From: Candidatus Poseidoniaceae archaeon
Lineage (GTDB): Archaea; Thermoplasmatota; Poseidoniia; Poseidoniales; Poseidoniaceae
Assembly (NCBI GenBank): GCA_022424925.1
Contig: JAKMGM010000004.1
Coordinates: forward strand, 1-26,727
DNA length: 26,727 bases
Direction: 5' to 3'
Notes under the pieces: model-generated
What the model was told of the DNA's origin: nothing
The model's database searches: none
What the model saw: the letters and a program-made list of their open reading frames with translations, nothing else
In this document: positions 1 to 5,606 of the stretch, piece after piece
Layout of the letters: each line of letters begins with the position of its first letter
Numbering within the stretch: position 1 is the stretch's first letter
Translations under genes and position numbers: made by a program

Positions 1-765
1 GTGGTAACCAGCATCGGTATGAAATTCAGTTGCTGCAACGTCAAGGGCAATACCCATTTCTTCGACTGAATAGCCTGCACCTTCGATTGCACGAACCATG
101 TACTTCAGGCCCTCCTCGTTGGCTGGCAAGTTAGGAGCAAAACCTCCTTCATCACCGACTCCTCCGAGTAAACCGTCAGCCTTGAGTTCCTTTTTCAAAG
201 CGTGATACGTTTCAACTCCGGCTCGCAATCCTTCTTCGAAGGTGTCAAATCCGTGAGGCATCACCATGAATTCTTGAACATCAACATTGGATGCAGCGTG
301 TGCGCCACCGTTGAGAATGTTGAGCATAGGCACGGGCATCAAACCACCAGCAACACCTCCGATGTATTTCCACAGCGGCAGTTCATGAACCGCTGCGCCT
401 GCATGCAGGCAAGCCATTGAGACACCAAGCATAGCGTTCGCACCCAGGTTTGCCTTGTTTGGTGTACCGTCGAGTTCAATCATCAACTCGTCAAGGATAC
501 GCTGCTCATCAACTGGCATACCGAGTAAGGCTTCTTCAATACGTTCTGTGACATTTTCGACCGCTTGTGAAACGCCTTTACCGAGGTAGCGAGATGCATC
601 ACCATCTCTCATCTCAAGGGATTCATATGCGCCAGTTGAGGCTCCAGATGGAACTGCTGCTCTGCCCAAGAGTGTACCGTCAACATAGCAGTCTACCTCT
701 ACAGTTGGGTTGCCCCGGCTATCAAGAATCATTCGTGCATCAAGACCGGTTATGTGTCCAGACAT
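1..765 (-). CDS. eno: Enolase (phosphopyruvate hydratase), 3' end outside the window
   Basis: Converts 2-phosphoglycerate to phosphoenolpyruvate in glycolysis and gluconeogenesis; cytoplasmic. The first 255 residues are present and the C-terminal part, which carries most of the barrel metal and catalytic residues, lies beyond base 1. The reading frame opens MSGHITGLDARMILDSRGNP, the usual enolase N-terminus, followed by GNPTVEV and the mobile loop SGASTGAYESLEMRDGD. GVGDEGGFAPNL, which holds the catalytic glutamate of the family, sits at about residues 201-212. The ATG at 765 is the only sensible start because the N-terminal motif begins right after it. Upstream on the minus strand, TTTGATTCAAA (801-811) could serve as a TATA-like element with a short leader. 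The gene is divergent from the Lrp-type regulator across 177 bases. Family assignment is near certain; truncation is only an effect of the window edge. Confidence 0.97.
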   Translation of the reverse strand, partial: MSGHITGLDARMILDSRGNPTVEVDCYVDGTLLGRAAVPSGASTGAYESLEMRDGDASRYLGKGVSQAVENVTERIEEALLGMPVDEQRILDELMIELDGTPNKANLGANAMLGVSMACLHAGAAVHELPLWKYIGGVAGGLMPVPMLNILNGGAHAASNVDVQEFMVMPHGFDTFEEGLRAGVETYHALKKELKADGLLGGVGDEGGFAPNLPANEEGLKYMVRAIEGAGYSVEEMGIALDVAATEFHTDAGYH

Positions 766-913
766 CGTGTTCCCCGTCAAAGTCCAGCAGACGACGCCCT
801 TTGAATCAAACGGAACAAATGAACTACCTCGGCCGTTCAACCGTCAAGGCTAAAATCTTCCATATTCCGGTGCTTTTACCTACGGTGATGTCGGAAAAGG
901 GCGTTAAGATGGC

Positions 914-922
914 TTAATATAT
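914..922 (+). promoter_or_regulatory. Archaeal TATA box of the Lrp-type regulator gene
   Basis: TTAATATAT is centred 25 bases before the ATG at 943, the spacing expected between a TATA box and the transcription start in archaea. The transcript would therefore begin at or next to the start codon (leaderless). No Shine-Dalgarno sequence is needed or seen. A clear BRE is not obvious. Confidence 0.6.
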
Positions 923-942
923 GCTAAACTGTAGGACATAGT

Positions 943-1365
943 ATGCCACGAGTAGCAGAAATCGACCGAGCGATACTAGCCCAACTACGAACAAACGGAA
1001 GAATGTCATACGTTGAACTGGCGAAAGAAGTCGGTGCATCAGAGCGAACCGTTCGAACCCATGTCCGCAAAATGGAGGAAGAAGGTACCATTCGAGGATA
1101 CACTGTGCGCGAAGGCGGCGTTGGATTGACGGCTCTGGTACGGATTAAGGTCTCCCCTGGTGCTGAAATCGGCTCGTTTGCCTCAGAAGTGACCGGTTGG
1201 GAAGGCATTGAGATTATTTACGAGGTTTCGGGAAGTGCCGACTTGGTCGCATTAGTGCACGTCGATGATACCATGGCACTGCGAACACTTCTCGACAAAA
1301 TGTGGCTCGCTGCACCGAACGAAATTGCTTCAACAACAACCGAACTTGTTCTCGAACAGTACTGA
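943..1365 (+). CDS. Lrp/AsnC-family transcriptional regulator
   Basis: A DNA-binding regulator of the Lrp/AsnC (feast/famine) family, 140 residues, close to the usual family length. Residues 6-50 form the N-terminal helix-turn-helix, with DRAILAQLRTNGRMSYVELA followed by the recognition-helix region GASERTVRTHVRKMEEEG and the IRGYTV strand. Residues about 62-138 form the ligand-binding RAM domain (LTALVRIKVSPG, then GSADLVALVHVDD). Such proteins typically bind amino acids as octamers or dimers and control amino-acid or energy metabolism. The ligand cannot be read from sequence. It is divergent from enolase, which could be a target, and autoregulation is common in the family. The start is supported by the TATA box 25 bases upstream. 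Its TGA directly abuts the last codon of the convergent zinc protein gene. Confidence 0.92.
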   Translation: MPRVAEIDRAILAQLRTNGRMSYVELAKEVGASERTVRTHVRKMEEEGTIRGYTVREGGVGLTALVRIKVSPGAEIGSFASEVTGWEGIEIIYEVSGSADLVALVHVDDTMALRTLLDKMWLAAPNEIASTTTELVLEQY

Positions 1366-1494
1366 TTATTCTTCTTCTGCGGGAGGAGTGGCGACATCGT
1401 TTTTCGATGTATCGTCGGGAAGACTGTAATCGATGCCGCAACTCCGACACACCATGTTTTTGTCCCAGTCACATTGACGGCGGCAACCTGACAT
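1366..1494 (-). CDS. 42-residue zinc-knuckle protein, function unknown
   Basis: A short open frame beginning MSGCRRQCDWDKNMVCRSCG, with an acidic tail ending EEE. It has C4-x3-C8 and C16-x2-C19, a four-cysteine pattern that fits one zinc site. The rest is polar and low in complexity. It starts 9 bases after the stop of the redoxin gene on the same strand. GAGGTG (1500-1505) lies 5 bases before its ATG and overlaps the redoxin stop codon, which argues for translational coupling. The paired cysteines, the ribosome binding site and the exact fit against the Lrp stop codon support a real gene despite its size. It could be a redox or metal partner of the upstream redoxin, but that is inferred only from position. 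Confidence 0.72.
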   Translation of the reverse strand: MSGCRRQCDWDKNMVCRSCGIDYSLPDDTSKNDVATPPAEEE

Positions 1495-1499
1495 TGGAG

Positions 1500-1505
1500 C
1501 ACCTC
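1500..1505 (-). promoter_or_regulatory. Shine-Dalgarno site of the zinc-knuckle gene
   Basis: GAGGTG on the minus strand, 5 bases before the ATG at 1494. Its first two bases are the last two bases of the redoxin TGA stop codon. A ribosome ending on the redoxin would sit on this site, so the two proteins are probably made in coupled fashion. Confidence 0.6.
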
Positions 1506-2043
1506 ACTGTTTCCACTTGACTGAGCACCCAATGGATTCAGTTTGGGTCACTGCAGGGGCTTGGCCCTGTAGCATTGCCTGAATTGCATCGTGGAGTTCG
1601 TGAGTTTGAGCTTGGGTCGGGTCTCGCGGCGAGTCATCCATCCTCCCTTTGTAGACGAGTTTGAGGTGTTCATCGAACAGGAAAAATTCTGGCGTTCTTT
1701 TGGCGTCATACGCTCGAGCGATTTCTTGCGAGTCATCATGGAGGTATGGGTAGGACATGTTTTCGGCTCTCTTTACCATGTGTTCGTACGAGTCGTTCGG
1801 ATACACGACTGGGTCATTGGAATTGATGCCTACAAAACCGATGTCGTTCGATTCGGCTTCGGCAGACATCGCTTCAAGGCGGGAGATACTGGCAATGACA
1901 TATGGACAGTGGTTGCATTCAAAAACGACAATCAGGCCTTTGCTCTTTCGTGATTGTTCAAGGGTCATCTGTGCAGAGCCTTCAGAGGCGTTGGCGTTCT
2001 TCAAATCAAAGCCGGGTGCGAGGTCTCCAATGTTGAGGGTCAT
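1504..2043 (-). CDS. Thioredoxin-fold redoxin (AhpC/TSA-like, CNHCPYV family)
   Basis: A 179-residue single-domain peroxiredoxin/thioredoxin-like protein, probably cytoplasmic since no signal peptide is seen. It begins MTLNIGDLAPGFDLKN, the usual redoxin entry strand. The active-site segment is VVFECNHCPYV, a CxxC variant. FVGINSND, the YPNDSYEHM segment, YPYLHDDSQEIARAYDAKRTP (cis-proline loop) and the ending IGCSVKWK are hallmarks of a widespread family annotated as thioredoxin family protein. The physiological substrate is not established from sequence; peroxide reduction or disulfide exchange are the options. The frame stays open upstream, but the ATG at 2043 is chosen because homology to the redoxin fold starts there. 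It is first in an operon with the small zinc protein and divergent from the gene at 2126. Confidence 0.88.
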   Translation of the reverse strand: MTLNIGDLAPGFDLKNANASEGSAQMTLEQSRKSKGLIVVFECNHCPYVIASISRLEAMSAEAESNDIGFVGINSNDPVVYPNDSYEHMVKRAENMSYPYLHDDSQEIARAYDAKRTPEFFLFDEHLKLVYKGRMDDSPRDPTQAQTHELHDAIQAMLQGQAPAVTQTESIGCSVKWKQ

Positions 2044-2125
2044 GGCTTGAACAAGAGGTGGGGGCTCAAAACCCCTTCGTTGATGAATCACCACTTGTTG
2101 AAGTAGGGTCGATGAGAGAACAATC

Positions 2126-2824
2126 GTGTCACCCCTTGAAAAACACTGTATGGGCATACCAAGCGAACGGAAAGCGCTTGAATGGCTGCATTCGATATGC
2201 CAAGACAATGAATGGTTAACCTTGCAAAGTTCCGAATCGTTTGATGAAGGGAACAACTCGACCATCATCGATGTCGACTTAACAGTGCGAAGCATATCCA
2301 ACCGAGTGTATTGCGTTGCGATGGGTATAGAGGTCTTCGATGGCCGTTTTCGTGAAATGTTTGATCCCACCATCATAGGAAAAATGGATTTAGAAGATGT
2401 ACCGAATGAAGAGTTTTCATGGCATGACTACGACAAGCAGTGGTGCAAAATATGCCTTGACATTGGCCATCAAGAGAAGAGAGACCTCCCAATCTGTGAC
2501 CAGATGGTTACCCTGGCCCTTTGCCTAAGAGATGATGCCAGTACAGCCAAACAAATCCCGCTACTGGACTTGTTTTTGGCTCATGATGAACGAGAGTACC
2601 TTTGGATTTCTGGATATTTTCTATCTGGACCCGAGACAGGGGTGTATGGTGAGAAAGAACAACGGCACATACCGCTTGAGATACGTGCATTGTGCCATGT
2701 TTTCGCCTGTTTGAACGATGAGCTCGAAGTGATTACGCTTGACGGGTATGCTGACATCAATCAACGAATGAGAGTAGAGGCTGAGAAGATCCGAAGAAAG
2801 AAACGCACACTATCGCAGGCTTAG
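2126..2824 (+). CDS. Conserved-looking protein of unknown function
   Basis: I do not recognise this 232-residue protein. It appears soluble: no signal peptide or membrane helix. It has mixed alpha/beta composition, an acidic middle (DLEDVPNEEFSWHDYDKQW), five scattered cysteines in the middle and second half and a basic C-terminal helix ending EKIRRKKRTLSQA. The GTG at 2126 gives the longest frame; the ATG at 2150 (MGIPSERKALEWL) is an equally good start. It is divergent from the redoxin gene and lies 42 bases before pantoate kinase on the same strand, so the two may share a transcript. Even codon use, lack of low-complexity sequence and a good fit between neighbours support a real gene. A link to CoA synthesis is possible but rests only on position. 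Confidence 0.7.
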   Translation: MSPLEKHCMGIPSERKALEWLHSICQDNEWLTLQSSESFDEGNNSTIIDVDLTVRSISNRVYCVAMGIEVFDGRFREMFDPTIIGKMDLEDVPNEEFSWHDYDKQWCKICLDIGHQEKRDLPICDQMVTLALCLRDDASTAKQIPLLDLFLAHDEREYLWISGYFLSGPETGVYGEKEQRHIPLEIRALCHVFACLNDELEVITLDGYADINQRMRVEAEKIRRKKRTLSQA

Positions 2825-2866
2825 CGAGAGTTCATCATTCGCCACCGCCTCGAAGGGACGACGGGC

Positions 2867-3883
2867 ATGGTAGTGGAGCGTTGCGGAGGACACATAACAC
2901 TGCTTTTCTCAATATGGAAAGACGCCCACTTGGCGCGTTCACAAGGCAGCCGAGGTGCTGGATTCAATGTGGCCACCGGCGTAGAAGCAAGCATCACGTA
3001 TCTCTCAAGAAACAGCCCGGAAGTTGAAGCAAAAATATCGTACGGTGAAGCATTGGATATACCTCCGGGACCTGCACAACCAGGTGGAATCGAAATCACC
3101 GTCGTGGACATGAACGGAAGACAACTCGATGATGCTTCGCAGTTGTACCTCGACCTGGTTGAGGAATTGCGCATCACCCGGCTGCTCAACCCCGCAGATG
3201 CTTATCGCATCGATGTCCAGCTCGAATTGCCAACCAGTCAAGGATTTGGCATGTCTGCCGCAGGACTTCTGGCCGTTGCTCGCGCTTTTCATTCGCTCAC
3301 TCGAAAAGGCACGGAGGAGCAATACCTGCGAATTGCGCACCGTATTGAACGGAAGCACGGCTCCGGGCTTGGTGATGTTTTGGGGATGTCGAAAAATGGA
3401 ATCGAATTGCGTCAAGAACCCGGTGCCCCCGGGTCAGGAGGGAAAGTGAGCAGTTTCACGAGTATTCAACCCATTTTGTTGGTTTGGCAACCCGATGAGA
3501 CCCGGCATACTTCAGTGTACATTGACGATGAGGTTTGGAAACGTTCGATTTCAAAGGCTGGTGAGCGTTCTGTATCGCGACTTAAGTTGAAACCGTGGAA
3601 TTTCAAACGCTGGCCAGACTTGATGCTCGAATCGCGAAACTTTGCTGAGGCCTCCGGATTACTTCAAGAGCCTGCACGTAAGAACATGCTATCCGCAGTA
3701 CGAGGCGAGATTCTTCGTTTGGACATGCAGTCAAGAGTTAATGTTCGGCTGTGCATGCTTGGAGTTTCGCTCTGTATAGTACCCAGAGAGTTGAAACAAC
3801 CGCTGCAATCTGAGGAATTGGACCGTTTGTTTGAGGCAATGGAACGCATCGGGCTTGGAGCGATTGAGACGAGAATCCAGTGA
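2867..3883 (+). CDS. Archaeal pantoate kinase (GHMP superfamily)
   Basis: Phosphorylates pantoate with ATP to 4-phosphopantoate, the archaeal route to coenzyme A, in which phosphopantothenate synthetase then joins beta-alanine. The 338-residue sequence has the family signature GGHITLLFS near the N-terminus (residues 7-15) and GSRGAGFNV (27-35). The GHMP ATP-binding loop PTSQGFGMSAAG is at 122-133, and a segment rich in Gly, GSGLGDVLGMS, follows. These match the predicted archaeal kinase group COG1829, although the usual Pro before the first GHIT motif is Gly here and the length is slightly above the usual 290-310. The ATG at 2867 places the motif immediately downstream. Its TGA abuts the last base of the convergent nuclease gene. 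Confidence is high for the family and good for the substrate. Confidence 0.85.
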   Translation: MVVERCGGHITLLFSIWKDAHLARSQGSRGAGFNVATGVEASITYLSRNSPEVEAKISYGEALDIPPGPAQPGGIEITVVDMNGRQLDDASQLYLDLVEELRITRLLNPADAYRIDVQLELPTSQGFGMSAAGLLAVARAFHSLTRKGTEEQYLRIAHRIERKHGSGLGDVLGMSKNGIELRQEPGAPGSGGKVSSFTSIQPILLVWQPDETRHTSVYIDDEVWKRSISKAGERSVSRLKLKPWNFKRWPDLMLESRNFAEASGLLQEPARKNMLSAVRGEILRLDMQSRVNVRLCMLGVSLCIVPRELKQPLQSEELDRLFEAMERIGLGAIETRIQ

Positions 3884-4966
3884 TTACTCGCCCGGACCTA
3901 ACTTGGACAAATCCAAAACGTTCGCGTCCAAAAGCGTACAGCCGGGCATGAAGAGATTGGCTGAAAAACCGTGCCGATACACCACTGCACCGCTGCCCCA
4001 TTCCTCGATATAGCGTGCCATTTGCTTGGCCATTTTCTTGCGTTGGAACTCCACATCTGCGCCATAGAAATGCTTTGCATCAATCCACGCAACAGGTTTT
4101 CCATTGATTTCGACGTGGTCCAAGAAGAGGATGTCAGGCGTTCGAACCGGTCGACCCAAGTCTTGCTGTTGTTCTTTCACCATTTCTGGTTGCCGTCGGA
4201 GACGGACGCCCTGTTCTTCAAACCAATCGGCTAAAATGTCTTCAAACAAGTCTGCTCGTTCTTGGGATTCCCCCTGGTCGACATTCGATACCCGGTCAGC
4301 GGCCTCTGCGGCCTCAAATTCAGTCCGTTCCCGTTCACTAAGACGGCTTGGCTGACGTAGACTTTCCTTGATTTTCGATTTCGACCATCGCATTTCAGTC
4401 AAGATAATTCGAAAAATATTCATTGGCGGAAAATCAAACCGCGTGGACAAATCGACTACGCTGACGCCTTCTTTGTACAATCGAAGCATGTTCTTTCCTT
4501 GAGAGCGAAGGCGTCCGTGTCCGTACACCGTTTTTTGTTGAAGCAATGCCGAGCGAAGCGATAACGCCTGTTCAAGGGTCATTTTGTAGCCCTTGGCAAG
4601 AACACCAATCTCGTCAACACGCTCATCTTCCAGCCAGCCAAATTCACCCTTGCGCATTACTTTGCCAGCCATGGCTTCTTCATCCTTGAGCGGGACTGGT
4701 CGTGTGTCCCAATCGAAAGTGAAACTTTTCGGGTTGCGAGCGTCCTCAGGAAAGCCAAGTGGTAGCGGTGAGCGCTGAAACCGTGCTCGCGCTTGCTCAT
4801 CCATGCGAGCAATCTCCGGAGCATTGCGTTCCTCAAGCGTGGCTTTTGCCGTGCTTCCGTAACGACGTTTACGATTGTTGCGTTGTCCACCACGGCCTCT
4901 GTTCGAACGATGCGACTTACGAGAAGATGAACCGCCTTTCTTGTCGCTGTTCGGTCGGGTCATCAC
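3884..4966 (-). CDS. CDIN1/TPD-family PD-(D/E)xK nuclease-like protein with RGG tail
   Basis: A 360-residue protein resembling human CDIN1 (C15orf41, mutated in congenital dyserythropoietic anaemia type I) and the Pfam TPD family. The order is: a basic RGG-type tail (residues 1-37, with RGRGGQR); a helical region with a helix-turn-helix-like unit (YKEGVSVVDLSTRFDFPP, 164-181, then IFRIILTE and SKIKESLRQPSRL); and a restriction-endonuclease-like fold at about 237-348. The last has RTPDILFLD (Asp278), WIDAK (Asp296, Lys298) and GAVVYRHGF. PD and DxK spacing fit a metal-dependent PD-(D/E)xK nuclease. From memory, human CDIN1 shares the order KEGTSVMELANKYNFSP, SK-I-LRDPSLI, TPDFIL, WIESKA, GLVIYWYGF. 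The start overlaps the upstream gene by 4 bases (translational coupling). Nuclease activity and role in DNA metabolism are inferred. Confidence 0.8.
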   Translation of the reverse strand: MMTRPNSDKKGGSSSRKSHRSNRGRGGQRNNRKRRYGSTAKATLEERNAPEIARMDEQARARFQRSPLPLGFPEDARNPKSFTFDWDTRPVPLKDEEAMAGKVMRKGEFGWLEDERVDEIGVLAKGYKMTLEQALSLRSALLQQKTVYGHGRLRSQGKNMLRLYKEGVSVVDLSTRFDFPPMNIFRIILTEMRWSKSKIKESLRQPSRLSERERTEFEAAEAADRVSNVDQGESQERADLFEDILADWFEEQGVRLRRQPEMVKEQQQDLGRPVRTPDILFLDHVEINGKPVAWIDAKHFYGADVEFQRKKMAKQMARYIEEWGSGAVVYRHGFSANLFMPGCTLLDANVLDLSKLGPGE

Positions 4967-5523
4967 TCTGCCTCGGTGCCGACCGTCTTTGAATCCTCGC
5001 TTTCCGAATCAACAAAGGTGATGGGACGCAATTCTTCAATCGGTAGAGTTCCAGGACCAGATAAATCCTCAAGCCATTGCAGCGCAAAGGCTCGAGCCTG
5101 AGCATCAACGCGACTTTTGAAGAAACGTGACCATTTTGAGATTCGCCACCATGCTGCAATTTCGATGCCTCCATCAGCCTCACAAAGCACGGTAACGGTC
5201 AACCGCAGAGATTTCAATGCAGTTCCTACCGGCTTTCTTTCCCGTTGCTGACCCAGCCATTCAAATTCGATTTCGGTGAATTTCGGGTCGCTTCCAGTTC
5301 GAAGATCGGAGACGTGCCACATTTCTTCAATCAGTCTTTTTCGCTCGATACGGTGGAGATCAAACCGTTGCCCAATGGTGAGTTGGCCCTTCGATTCGGA
5401 AAGCACCCGTTGCGCCGAACTGTTCCATACCGGCCAAGTATCAAGCTGAGCGAGGTTCAGACTCGCTTGGTTAGAAGCCACCTCATTGAGCACTCGACGC
5501 CATACTCCTTGAGGTGCGTCCAT
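4963..5523 (-). CDS. Unknown protein, coupled partner of the CDIN1-like nuclease
   Basis: A 186-residue protein that I do not recognise. It begins MDAPQGVWRRVLNEVASNQA and has no signal peptide or membrane helix. The centre carries many charged residues (RIERKRLIEEMW). The second half has a strand-rich part (LRLTVTVLCEADGGIEIAAW) followed by an aromatic, basic stretch (WWRISKWSRFFKSR) and a helix (AQARAFALQWLEDL). The C-terminal tail is acidic. It is the first gene of a two-gene operon: its stop overlaps the start of the nuclease gene by 4 bases (4963-4966), which usually means fixed-ratio synthesis and often physical partnership. The gene is divergent from the first TSP3 protein. No function is proposed beyond a likely partnership. 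Confidence 0.75.
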   Translation of the reverse strand: MDAPQGVWRRVLNEVASNQASLNLAQLDTWPVWNSSAQRVLSESKGQLTIGQRFDLHRIERKRLIEEMWHVSDLRTGSDPKFTEIEFEWLGQQRERKPVGTALKSLRLTVTVLCEADGGIEIAAWWRISKWSRFFKSRVDAQARAFALQWLEDLSGPGTLPIEELRPITFVDSESEDSKTVGTEAE

Positions 5524-5606
5524 GTTTTTTCCGTGGATTCATCGGCAATGAACTTGTGGGACAAGAATACACACGGTTTCAAATGCTGTCCCGCCATCCG
5601 AAACAT

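Noticed and set aside
567..917. 116-residue plus-strand open frame reaching from enolase into the intergenic region
   Set aside because: Most of it is antisense to the well supported enolase N-terminus, and its composition is not protein-like.
766..942. Possible small RNA or riboswitch between enolase and the Lrp gene
   Set aside because: Only a TATA box is convincing; I saw no stable paired elements or conserved riboswitch motif by eye.
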